A stretch of 46,106 nt of DNA from a bacterium (lineage in GTDB: Bacteria; Gemmatimonadota; Glassbacteria; GWA2-58-10), in NCBI GenBank assembly GCA_021372515.1, contig JAJFUG010000014.1, positions 1 through 46,106 on the forward strand, read 5' to 3'. Below the pieces are notes generated by a model. That model was not told the origin of the DNA, ran no database searches, and saw nothing but the letters and a program-made list of their open reading frames with translations. Below are positions 18,016-25,799 of the stretch, one piece after another (the stretch's first letter is position 1; every line of letters begins with the position of its first letter). The position numbers were made by a program, and so were the translations under genes.

Positions 18016-20670
18016 TCAACCGCCCAGGCGGGTCAGGTTCAGGTGCAGACGCTCCAGGGAGTCGCGGTAGCTCTGGGCCTTGTCGCGCTCCTTGGCGATC
18101 ACCTCGGCCGGGGCGCGGCCGGTGAAATTGGTGTTGGCGAGCTTGGCCTCCACCGCGGTCAGAAGGCCCGAAACACGTTCGGCCTCGCGGCGCAGTTTCT
18201 CGCGCTCCTTGTCCAGGTCGATCAGGCCCTCCAGGGGCACGAACAGCTCGCTGGAGCCGAGCACCGCCACGGCGCTGGCCGCGGGCCGCGCGCCGGCGGG
18301 GATGAACTCGATCCCCTCCACCGTGGCCATGCGGCGAATGATCCCGGCATGCAATTGGACGCTCTCGCGCAGACGGCTGTCCGCGGTGGCGATACGCAGC
18401 TCGGCCGGTCGTCCCGGGGGCACGCCCATCTCGCCGCGGATGTTGCGCACCGCCACCACGATATCCTGGACCAGCTTCATCTCGGCCTCGGCCGCCTCAT
18501 CCTGCCGCGAGTTGGAGGTCTCAACCCAGGGGCGCTGGAGGATAGATTCTCCAGAGTGCGGAAGGCGTTGCCAGATGTCCTCGGTGATGAACGGCATGAA
18601 CGGGTGCAACAGGCGCAGGGCGCTCTCCAGCACGGTCCAGAGCACGGTGCGCGCCCGCTCGGCCTGCTCGCCGCCCGCGGCGATGCTGGCCTTGCTCAGC
18701 TCGATGTACCAGTCGCAATAGTCACCCCAGAGGAACGAGTAGACCGCCGAAGCGGCGTCGTTCAGGCGGAAACTGTCCAGGGCCGCGGTGACATCGCGCG
18801 CGGTGCGGTCCAGACGGCTCAATATCCAGCGCTCGGCCAGCTCCTCCCGCCGCGCCTCGAACGGGCCGCTGCCGGTGGGGTCGAAATCCTCCGGGAAATT
18901 CATCAGCACGAAACGGCTGGCGTTCCAGAGCTTGTTGGCGAAATTGCGCCCCAGGTGGAATTTCTCGGTGGACAGGTAGAGGTCCGTACCCGTGGCGGCG
19001 ATCGAGATCAGGGTGAAACGCATGGCGTCCGCCCCGAACTCGCCGATCAGCTCCAGCGGGTCCACCGCGTTGCCCAGCGACTTGCTCATCTTGCGCCCGG
19101 TCTCATCCCGCACCGTCCCGTGCAGGTAGACATCGCTGAACGGCGCCTCGCCCATGAACTCCAGGCCGGCCATGATCATGCGCGCCACCCAGAAGAAAAT
19201 GATCTCCGGCGCGGTCGAAAGCACGCTGGTCGGGTAGAAACGCTCCAGGTCACGGGTGCGCTCGGGCCAGCCCAGGGTGGAAAACGGCCAGAGCTGGCTG
19301 GAGAACCAGGTGTCCAGGACATCCGGGTCCTGGCGCAGGCGCTCGGAGCCGCAGTCCGGGCATTTGTCGGGGTCCTGCTCGGCCACGATCACCTTGCCGC
19401 AGGCCTCGCAGTACCAGACCGGAATCTGGTGGCCCCACCAGATCTGACGGCTGATGCACCAGTCGCGGATGTTCTCCAGCCAGTCGAAATAAATCTTGGT
19501 CCAGCGCTCTGGATGGAATTTCACCTTGCCCTGGCGCACCACCTCCAGGGCTGGCTCGGCCAGGGGTTTCATCTTGACGAACCACTGGGTGCTCACATAG
19601 GGCTCGATCACCGTGTCGCAGCGGTAGCAGTGGCCCACCGCGTGCTGGTGCTCCTCGGTCTTCTCCAGCAGGCCTTGCGCGCCCAGAAGCTCCAGCACTT
19701 TCCTGCGGCAGGCGAAACGGTCCAGGCCCGCGAACTGCTCCCCGGCCGCGGCGCTCATCGTGCCGTCCGGGTTCATCACCGCGATCTGCTGAAGGTTGTG
19801 GCGCAGGCCGATCTCGAAATCGTTGGGGTCGTGGGCCGGGGTCACCTTGACCAGCCCGGTGCCGAACGCCGGGTCCACGTGGCTGTCGGCGATGATCGGA
19901 ATCTTGCGCCCGGTGAGAGGCAGCTCCAGCTCGCGCCCGACCAGGGCCTTGTAGCGCTCATCCTCCGGGTTCACCGCCACTGCGGTGTCGCCCAGCATGG
20001 TTTCCGGACGGGTGGTGGCCACGGTGATCCGTCCACCGCCATCGGCGAACGGGTACTGGATGTGGTAGAGCTTGCCGGCCGAGGGGGTGTGGTCCACCTC
20101 CTCATCCGCCAGGGCGGTCTGGCAGCGCGGGCACCAGTTGATGATGTACTTGCCGCGGTAGACCAGGCCTTTCTCGTACAGTCGAACGAACACCCGCCGC
20201 ACGGCCCGCGAGAGGCGCTCATCCATGGTGAAACGGTAGCGGCTCCAGTCGCAGGCGCAGCCCATGGCCTTGAGCTGGTCGATGATGATCCGCTCGCGGT
20301 CGTTCTTCCAGGTCCAGACCTCATCCAGCAGCGCCTCGCGGCCCATCTGGTGACGGTTCCTGCCCTGGGCGGCCAGGCGCTTTTCCACCACGTTCTGGGT
20401 GGCGATACCGGCATGGTCCACTCCCGGCACCCAGAGGGTCTCGCAGCCGCGCATCTTCCGGCTGCGGATCAGGATGTCCTGGATCGTCTCGTTCAGGGCG
20501 TGGCCCATGTGAAGCACGCCGGTCACGTTGGGTGGCGGGATGACGATGGTGAAAGAGGGTTTCTCCGATTCCGGGTCGGCCTTGAAATACCCTTTTTCAT
20601 CCCAGAACTCGTACCACTTGCCCTCGACCTCTTTCGGGTCGTACTGCTTCTGCATCTCGTTTGTCGGCAT
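18016..20670 (-). CDS. valS: valyl-tRNA synthetase
   Basis: An 884-aa class I synthetase of normal bacterial length that charges tRNA-Val. The HIGH-type motif is HMGH (residues 54-57), with preceding PPPNVTGVLH. The editing (CP1) domain includes TTRPETMLGDTAVAVNPEDERY and the zinc-finger segments CEACGK and CPDCG. KMSKS is at residues 527-531, followed by the anticodon-binding domain and the C-terminal coiled coil (about 810-884: DKEREKLRREAERV) typical of ValS. ATG 20670 has no close rival. It sits downstream of the metallo-beta-lactamase gene on the same strand but has its own promoter (20685-20712). Confidence 0.97.
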   Translation of the reverse strand: MPTNEMQKQYDPKEVEGKWYEFWDEKGYFKADPESEKPSFTIVIPPPNVTGVLHMGHALNETIQDILIRSRKMRGCETLWVPGVDHAGIATQNVVEKRLAAQGRNRHQMGREALLDEVWTWKNDRERIIIDQLKAMGCACDWSRYRFTMDERLSRAVRRVFVRLYEKGLVYRGKYIINWCPRCQTALADEEVDHTPSAGKLYHIQYPFADGGGRITVATTRPETMLGDTAVAVNPEDERYKALVGRELELPLTGRKIPIIADSHVDPAFGTGLVKVTPAHDPNDFEIGLRHNLQQIAVMNPDGTMSAAAGEQFAGLDRFACRRKVLELLGAQGLLEKTEEHQHAVGHCYRCDTVIEPYVSTQWFVKMKPLAEPALEVVRQGKVKFHPERWTKIYFDWLENIRDWCISRQIWWGHQIPVWYCEACGKVIVAEQDPDKCPDCGSERLRQDPDVLDTWFSSQLWPFSTLGWPERTRDLERFYPTSVLSTAPEIIFFWVARMIMAGLEFMGEAPFSDVYLHGTVRDETGRKMSKSLGNAVDPLELIGEFGADAMRFTLISIAATGTDLYLSTEKFHLGRNFANKLWNASRFVLMNFPEDFDPTGSGPFEARREELAERWILSRLDRTARDVTAALDSFRLNDAASAVYSFLWGDYCDWYIELSKASIAAGGEQAERARTVLWTVLESALRLLHPFMPFITEDIWQRLPHSGESILQRPWVETSNSRQDEAAEAEMKLVQDIVVAVRNIRGEMGVPPGRPAELRIATADSRLRESVQLHAGIIRRMATVEGIEFIPAGARPAASAVAVLGSSELFVPLEGLIDLDKEREKLRREAERVSGLLTAVEAKLANTNFTGRAPAEVIAKERDKAQSYRDSLERLHLNLTRLGG

Positions 20671-20684
20671 ATCGTTATGTTACC

Positions 20685-20712
20685 ACTATAAGTTGAGGAT
20701 TATTCCGCTCAA
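20685..20712 (-). promoter_or_regulatory. promoter for valS
   Basis: TTGAGC (20707-20712) and TATAGT (20685-20690) are separated by 16 bp on the minus strand. The -35 directly abuts the stop codon of the upstream metallo-beta-lactamase gene, and the -10 is 15 bp from the valS start, giving a very short leader. Confidence 0.5.
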
Positions 20713-21465
20713 TCAGCGCGGCTGCGCGGTCAACTCCAGGGTGTGACGGATCAGGCCCGGGTCCCCACAGGCCCCATGCCCCGGCGCCACAAGCCTGCAG
20801 CCCGGGAAACGCTTAAGGACATTGTTCAGCGAATGCGGCCAGGCGTCCACGACCGCATCTTCCAGGTTGCCCAGCCCCTTGGCTTTCAGTTCCTTGACCA
20901 GGCAGCCGCCGAAAAGGATTTTCTCGGCCGGCAGATAGACCACAATGTTGTCAACCGTGTGCCCGGCTCCGGGATAGTAGCAGATAACCATCCGGCTTCC
21001 GAACTTCTTGCGCAGCTCGGCCGAGAATTCATGCTGCGGCACGGGCAGCCCTTTCGACCTCGCTATCGCGCAGGTCTTGTCCAGGGCGAACGAGGCGATC
21101 CCCCGGCGCTGCACCTCGGCCAGGCCGCCCATGCAGTCGGCGTGCCAGTGCGTGGGGACCACCACATCGAGCTTCACGTGCAGGCTGTCCTGCACCCAGT
21201 CTATCAATCGGCCGGTCAGCGCGTCGTCCCAAGGCGTGTCGATCATGAACGCCCGGCCCTGGTTCACATACACCAGGCCGTTGGCCGGCACCCGGCCGCC
21301 GTACTGGGGCAGGTCCTTGTACGAGACGTGGAGGTAGACATTGTCCGAAAGCTTTGTCACTTCCAGGTCGTCTGTCAACTTCACCGCATTGTCCTGGGCG
21401 GACAGAGCGCCCACCCAGACAACGGCGGCCGCCAGCAGGAGGATCAGAATTCGAATTCTTTTCAT
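20713..21465 (-). CDS. subclass B1 metallo-beta-lactamase
   Basis: A 250-aa exported protein (signal peptide with hydrophobic LILLLAAAVVWVGA, cleaved near SAQ). All zinc ligands of subclass B1 are present. The three-His site is His106 and His108 in PTHWHADC plus His169 in GAGHTVDN. The second site is Asp110, Cys188 in FGGCLVK and His230 in APGHG. Lys191 and Asn200 stand at C+3 and C+12, the places of the beta-lactam-binding Lys224 and Asn233. The HWH-x-DC motif is closest to CcrA-type enzymes. I infer periplasmic hydrolysis of beta-lactams, including carbapenems. The ATG at 21465 begins the signal peptide; the open frame extends to ATG 21504, and an AGGAG between them leaves the exact start uncertain. 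It is divergent from fhs. Confidence 0.9.
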   Translation of the reverse strand: MKRIRILILLLAAAVVWVGALSAQDNAVKLTDDLEVTKLSDNVYLHVSYKDLPQYGGRVPANGLVYVNQGRAFMIDTPWDDALTGRLIDWVQDSLHVKLDVVVPTHWHADCMGGLAEVQRRGIASFALDKTCAIARSKGLPVPQHEFSAELRKKFGSRMVICYYPGAGHTVDNIVVYLPAEKILFGGCLVKELKAKGLGNLEDAVVDAWPHSLNNVLKRFPGCRLVAPGHGACGDPGLIRHTLELTAQPR

Positions 21466-21508
21466 GCGCTTGATGCCGCGCTTTCTCCTGAGATGACAAA
21501 TCATTCGC

Positions 21509-21537
21509 TTGACTTGAAATAAGCCAGAAAGTTAAAC
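21509..21537 (+). promoter_or_regulatory. possible promoter for formate-THF ligase
   Basis: TTGACT (21509-21514) and TTAAAC (21532-21537) are spaced by 17 bp on the plus strand. It overlaps the divergent beta-lactamase promoter. The -10 is weak and the leader would be about 140 nt. Confidence 0.3.
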
Positions 21538-21557
21538 TACTTTAGACCGCGGGTCAA
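21529..21557 (-). promoter_or_regulatory. promoter for the metallo-beta-lactamase gene
   Basis: TTGACC (21552-21557) and TAACTT (21529-21534) are spaced by 17 bp on the minus strand, about 65-90 bp upstream of the start. Confidence 0.5.
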
Positions 21558-21686
21558 TTCTTTTGCTCCGCGGGCCCGGCTCTGCGGGTCGAGCCCAGAC
21601 TGGAGTGCAGGGCCGATATGTGTTAAATTATCTGCCTCCCCCAGACCGGAGAGACCACCGGACAGAAAACGAACCAGGAGGACAGA

Positions 21687-23360
21687 GTGCCCAACGTTCC
21701 GTCGGACATAGACATCGCCCAGGCAGCAACGATTCGGCCCATCCAGGAGGTGGCCTCCCAGCTCGGCCTGGAGCCGGAAAGCCTGGATCTGTATGGGCAC
21801 TACAAGGCCAAGGTCGGGCTGGAGCATGCCGCCGCGGGCGGCCGCCAGGGCCACCTGGTGCTGGTCACAGCGCTCAATCCCACCCCGGCCGGCGAGGGCA
21901 AGACCACTGTCTCCTGCGGCCTGGCCCAGGCCCTCAAGCGCCAGGGGCGCAAGGTTGCGCTCTGCCTGCGCGAGCCCTCCCTGGGCCCGGTGATGGGGAT
22001 CAAGGGCGGAGCGGCCGGCGGCGGCTACGCCCAGGTGATCCCGATGGAGGACATCAACCTGCATTTCACGGGTGACATCCACGCGGTCACCGCGGCCCAC
22101 AACCTTCTGAGCGCTCTGATCGACAACCAGCTCCAGCAGGGCAACCCGCTGGGCCTCGACCCGCGGCGGGTCACCTGGCCGCGTGCCATGGACATGAACG
22201 ACCGCGCCCTGCGCAACGTGACCGTGGGCCTGGGCGGCCCCCTGAACGGCGTCCCCCGCGAGGAGCATTTCATTATCAGCGTGGCCAGCGAGGTAATGGC
22301 GATCCTCTGCCTGGCCTGCGACCTGGATGACCTGAGCGCGCGCCTGGGGCGGATTATCGTCGGCTACACGTTCGGGCGCAAGCCGGTCACCGCAGGCGAT
22401 CTGGAGGCCCACGGCGCGATGGCCATGCTGCTCAAGGACGCGCTCAAACCCAACCTGGTCCAGACCCTGGAAAACGGCCCGGCATTCGTGCACGGGGGGC
22501 CGTTCGCCAACATCGCCCACGGCTGCAACAGCCTGGCCGCCACCCGCACCGCCCTGGCCCTGGCCGACTGGGTGGTGACCGAGGCCGGGTTCGGCGCCGA
22601 ACTGGGGGCCGAGAAATTCTTCGACATCAAGTGCCGCGCCGGGGCTCTGCGCCCGGAGTGCGCGGTGCTGGTAGCCAGCGCCCGGGCGCTCAAGCACCAC
22701 GGCGGGGCCAAGCTGGAGGCCCTGAAAGAGGAAAACCTGGAGGCCCTGGAGCGCGGGCTGCCCAACCTGGAAAAACATCTGGAGAACCTGGCAAAGTTCG
22801 GGGTTCCGGTGGTGGTGGCGCTCAACCGCTTCGTCCAGGACAGCCCGGCCGAGCTGGACCGGATCGCGGATTTCTGCGCCGGCAAAGGCGCGAGCTGCGC
22901 CCTGGCCGAGGTCTGGGAGAAAGGCGCCGCGGGCGGGATGGACCTGGCCGATAAGGTGGTCGCGGCGGTGGAGTCGGGAAAGGCCGATTTCCGGGTGCTC
23001 TACGAGCTTGAGGATACGATCCGGCACAAGATCGAGACCCTTGCCGGCGAGATTTACGGGGCCGAGGGCGTGGATTTCACCATCGAGGCGAAAAAGCAGA
23101 TCCAGGCCATCGAGGAGATCGGCCTGGGCGGCCTGCCGGTCTGCGTGGCTAAAACACAGTATTCTCTGTCGGACAACCCGCTGCTTCTGGGCCGTCCGCG
23201 GGACTTCCGGATCACCGTGCGCGCGGTCACGCCCAGCGCCGGAGCCGGGTTCCTGGTGGCCCTGACCGGCGAGGTGATGACCATGCCCGGGCTGCCCAAG
23301 ACCCCGGCCGCGGCCCGCATGCGGGTGGACAACAGCGGCAAGGTGTACGGGCTGTTCTAA
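21687..23360 (+). CDS. fhs: formate-tetrahydrofolate ligase
   Basis: A 557-aa cytoplasmic enzyme making 10-formyl-THF from formate, THF and ATP. It carries the ATP-binding loop [40 protein letters not shown] (split here: EPSLGPVMG, then [12 protein letters not shown]), the [15 protein letters not shown] signature, [19 protein letters not shown] and the C-terminal [13 protein letters not shown]. Length is normal for the family. It starts with GTG 21687, five bases after AGGAGG. With the MTHFR/MetV-type gene at 723 it supplies C1 units to folate metabolism or a methyl-branch pathway. No fold/bifunctional cyclohydrolase is in the window. Confidence 0.97.
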   Translation: MPNVPSDIDIAQAATIRPIQEVASQLGLEPESLDLYGHYKAKVGLEHAAAGGRQGHLVLVTALNPTPAGEGKTTVSCGLAQALKRQGRKVALCLREPSLGPVMGIKGGAAGGGYAQVIPMEDINLHFTGDIHAVTAAHNLLSALIDNQLQQGNPLGLDPRRVTWPRAMDMNDRALRNVTVGLGGPLNGVPREEHFIISVASEVMAILCLACDLDDLSARLGRIIVGYTFGRKPVTAGDLEAHGAMAMLLKDALKPNLVQTLENGPAFVHGGPFANIAHGCNSLAATRTALALADWVVTEAGFGAELGAEKFFDIKCRAGALRPECAVLVASARALKHHGGAKLEALKEENLEALERGLPNLEKHLENLAKFGVPVVVALNRFVQDSPAELDRIADFCAGKGASCALAEVWEKGAAGGMDLADKVVAAVESGKADFRVLYELEDTIRHKIETLAGEIYGAEGVDFTIEAKKQIQAIEEIGLGGLPVCVAKTQYSLSDNPLLLGRPRDFRITVRAVTPSAGAGFLVALTGEVMTMPGLPKTPAAARMRVDNSGKVYGLF

Positions 23361-23413
23361 GCCAGGGAGTGCCGCAGGCCGGCCCTTTTTCTTTTAACAA
23401 ATCGACAAAAATG

Positions 23414-23439
23414 AAGGGGCACGGCCTGCCGTGCCCCTT
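23414..23439. repeat. intergenic palindrome acting as shared terminator
   Basis: A 12-bp stem (AAGGGGCACGGC and its complement) with a CT loop lies between the convergent fhs and OmpA genes. It is followed by TTTGTTTT on the plus strand and preceded by AAAA, so it can terminate both transcripts. The core CACGG matches the repeat family members at 17297 and 42323. Confidence 0.75.
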
Positions 23440-23472
23440 TGTTTTCCAACCATCAAATTCTTGAGCTGCGCT

Positions 23473-24831
23473 CTACTGCTCGCGCATGCGGATCGTGGCC
23501 GTGCGCTGCTCGGCGCTGCTGGGCGCTCCGGCTGTTTTCTCCAGCGGGAACTTGCCCTTGCCTGCGATCTTGATCTGGGCCGCTTTCACCCCGCGGCTGA
23601 CCAGATAATCCCGCACCGCCTGGGCGCGGCGGTCGGACAGCTCCTGGTTGTAGCTGACCGTACCTTTCTGGTCCGTAAAGCCGATCACGTTCACGTTCTC
23701 GCCGCTGGCAGCCAGGTCGCGGGCCAGGCTGTCAAGACGGCTGAAAAACTCACGCTTGACCAGGGCGCGTCCCAGGTCGAAATAGATGTCCACCACGTTG
23801 GAGGCGGCCTCGACCACCTGGCAGCCCTGGGCGTCCACTTTAACGCCCTTGCCGGTCTCCGGGCACTTGTCCAGATAGTCCGGCACCCCGTCCCCGTCCG
23901 TGTCCAGCGGGCAGCCGTCCGGAGTCACAGCCACCCCACGCGGCGTGTCCGGGCAACGGTCATCGTAGTCCGGCACCCCATCGCCGTCGGAATCGGCCGG
24001 GGCCGGCGGCTCGGGAGCCTGACAACCCTGGGCGTCGACTTTCACCCCGGCGGGCGTGTCCGGGCACTTGTCCATGTAATCCGGCACACCGTCGCGGTCC
24101 GTGTCCAGCGGGCAGCCATCAGCATATACCGCCACGCCTTTGGGCGTGTCCGGGCAACGGTCGTTCACGTCCGGGATGCCGTCACGGTCGGAATCTTTCT
24201 GCCGCGAGCGCACCCGCCCGAACAGAAGGTTGATCCCGGCGCCGATCTCCCAGTTGTGCGTCTTGCGGTCCCCCCGCCAGTCACCGTCGATGAAGTCCCG
24301 CTTGATGTAGTGGTCCACCGCGTCGAACCGCAGCGAAACGTTACGGTGGACAAACACCTCCAGGCCAGCCCCGTACAGCACCAGGTTGCGCTTCTCGCTG
24401 GCCTCCACTTTCACCGCATGGCCGTTGATGCTGCTCAGGGCGTAATCCGGTTTCATGGAGGCGCGGCCCCAGCCGGCGCTCAGGTAGGGGCTGACCGGCC
24501 CGGCGGGGATCATCAGGCGGAGTCCGCCGCCCCAGGCGCTGTAGCGCGCCCCCACCTTGGTCGCCCCGGAGCGGTCCTGCGGGCTGATCTCGCTCGGACC
24601 CACCAGGCCGAAGCCCTCCAGCCCCAGCACCGGGCAGAGGTCCACCCCGAAACGCGCGCCCCACAACGGACCGTCATCCAGGGTGTTGGGGTTCTGGTAA
24701 TCGATCCAGTGGCCCAGAACTGGATTGAGGTAGACCGTCCCGGCCCCGTGCTCGGCGTGGAGCGGCGCCGCGGACGGGACAAGCAGCACCGCCGCAAGGA
24801 TCGTGACAAGGATTGAGTTTCGTAACTGCAT
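23473..24831 (-). CDS. outer-membrane OmpA-like protein with duplicated thrombospondin type 3 repeats
   Basis: A 452-aa protein. The signal peptide is residues 1 to about 25. An outer-membrane beta-barrel-like region (about 26-220) has alternating aromatic strands. Then come two copies of a Ca-binding TSP3-type block, each of the form DSD-x-DG-P-D ... CPDTP-G ... DGCPLDTD-DGVPDY-DKCP ... VDAQGCQ, joined by a short Pro/Ala linker. The C-terminal OmpA domain (about 345-452) contains VIGFTDQKG, YNQELSDRRAQAVRDYL and IAGKGK, which bind peptidoglycan. It tethers outer membrane to wall. ATG 24831 follows GGGAGGTG; longer open frames upstream lack a ribosome site. The 150-bp upstream gap is A+T-rich and contains a TATAAT on the minus strand, but I see no clean -35. 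Confidence 0.93.
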   Translation of the reverse strand: MQLRNSILVTILAAVLLVPSAAPLHAEHGAGTVYLNPVLGHWIDYQNPNTLDDGPLWGARFGVDLCPVLGLEGFGLVGPSEISPQDRSGATKVGARYSAWGGGLRLMIPAGPVSPYLSAGWGRASMKPDYALSSINGHAVKVEASEKRNLVLYGAGLEVFVHRNVSLRFDAVDHYIKRDFIDGDWRGDRKTHNWEIGAGINLLFGRVRSRQKDSDRDGIPDVNDRCPDTPKGVAVYADGCPLDTDRDGVPDYMDKCPDTPAGVKVDAQGCQAPEPPAPADSDGDGVPDYDDRCPDTPRGVAVTPDGCPLDTDGDGVPDYLDKCPETGKGVKVDAQGCQVVEAASNVVDIYFDLGRALVKREFFSRLDSLARDLAASGENVNVIGFTDQKGTVSYNQELSDRRAQAVRDYLVSRGVKAAQIKIAGKGKFPLEKTAGAPSSAEQRTATIRMREQ

Positions 24832-24989
24832 CGACACCTCCCATACGTGATTATATAATCGATTTCCGTCGGACCCGCGTATTACCATATTTATATCGTA
24901 CCACAATCGCGCGGAGCGCGCAAGTAAAGGCCCGCGCCGGGGTCTGTCCACGGCGCGGGCGCAGGTGACGGATCGCAGGGATTCGAGGC

Positions 24990-25733
24990 TCAGAAATGGC
25001 GCATCTGCGGGGCGAAACCGGCCCGGATGCGGTCGGTGTGGGCCTGATCGTTGACCGCCACCACCGGCGGGACCTCGCCCGCGGCGGCCATGATCTCGGC
25101 CACCCGGATCACCAGGCAGTTGATTATGAACGAGTGCAGGATCGTGGCCACCGCCCCGACCTTCAGGTTCGGGTGGCCCGGCACCGGGACCGCGGTCTCG
25201 GCCGGGTCCATGTGGTTGTCGATCACGATGTCCGCCACCTCGAACAGGCGCTTGCCGGAGGGATGGGCGTTGGCCGCTCCGGCGGGCACGGCGCGCGAGT
25301 AGGCCGGGCAGGTGACCGCGATCACCTTGGCCCCCAGATCGCGGGCGCGAATTGCGGCCTGCACGCAGACCGCGTTGAAACCGTAGGCGTTGGCCACTAT
25401 CAGCACATCGCCCGCTACCAGGCCGTACTGGGCCAGGCAGGCATCCGCGTGGGCGGCCTGCCCCTCCAGGTGATGGGTGAAACGGATGCCGTTGGCCGCG
25501 CTCAGCCCGAAATCGAGCAGGGCGTTGATCGGGATCAGCCCGCCCTTGCGGCAGAAAGCGTCCTCCGCCGCGATCTGGCTGTGCACACCGGGACCGTAGA
25601 TATGCACCACCCGTCCGGCGCGAAAGCGTTCGACCATGGCCCGGGCCGCCCGGTCCAGGGCCCCGTCCTCCTCGGTCGTGACCTGCTTCAGGCAACGGCT
25701 GACATATTCGAGATACAGTTCGATTCCGTTCAT
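24990..25733 (-). CDS. SIS-domain sugar-phosphate-binding protein
   Basis: A 247-aa cytoplasmic protein with a SIS fold: the nucleotide/sugar-binding segments VVHIYGPGVHSQIAAEDAF, GDVLIVANAYGFNAV and AKVIAVTCPAYS follow the usual order. The long insertion containing HPSGKRLFEVADIVIDNHMDP is typical of the UPF0309 group of SIS proteins linked to amino-sugar use. I infer an isomerase- or sensor-like role with a phosphosugar; catalytic residues are not certain. ATG 25733 is used. Two palindromic operator-like sites lie immediately upstream (25757 and 25786), which suggests control by a sugar-responsive regulator not encoded in the window. Confidence 0.85.
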   Translation of the reverse strand: MNGIELYLEYVSRCLKQVTTEEDGALDRAARAMVERFRAGRVVHIYGPGVHSQIAAEDAFCRKGGLIPINALLDFGLSAANGIRFTHHLEGQAAHADACLAQYGLVAGDVLIVANAYGFNAVCVQAAIRARDLGAKVIAVTCPAYSRAVPAGAANAHPSGKRLFEVADIVIDNHMDPAETAVPVPGHPNLKVGAVATILHSFIINCLVIRVAEIMAAAGEVPPVVAVNDQAHTDRIRAGFAPQMRHF

Positions 25734-25756
25734 GTATGTTCCAAGGGGATAGAAAG

Positions 25757-25774
25757 TTTGTGAATATTCACAAA
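25757..25774. promoter_or_regulatory. 18-bp perfect palindromic operator candidate
   Basis: TTTGTGAATATTCACAAA is an exact inverted repeat, 24 bp before the SIS gene start. The half-site TTGTGAA resembles Rex and CRP half-sites, but the centre is shorter than either consensus. Confidence 0.6.
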
Positions 25775-25785
25775 TAACATGGAAA

Positions 25786-25795
25786 TTGTATACAA
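25786..25795. promoter_or_regulatory. GntR-like palindrome
   Basis: TTGTATACAA is a perfect 10-bp palindrome with the GT-A-TAC centre common in GntR/HutC-family operators. It lies 5 bp before the stop codon region of the upstream gene and about 52 bp from the SIS gene start. Confidence 0.45.
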
Positions 25796-25799
25796 GTTT

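Noticed and set aside
18043-20691. Long open frames on the strand opposite real genes (for example across valS, the sensor phosphatase and the MTHFR gene)
   Set aside because: They mirror GC-rich codon use of the true genes, have Gln/His/Arg-rich low-information translations, no ribosome sites and no family motifs.
23473-25695. One 740-residue frame covering the OmpA gene and the SIS gene region
   Set aside because: The upstream part is an off-frame shadow of the SIS gene; the OmpA signal peptide and ribosome site fix the start at 24831.
25757-25774. Definite CRP or Rex binding site
   Set aside because: The half-sites fit, but the centre is 2 bp shorter than both consensus sites, so only a generic operator call is made.
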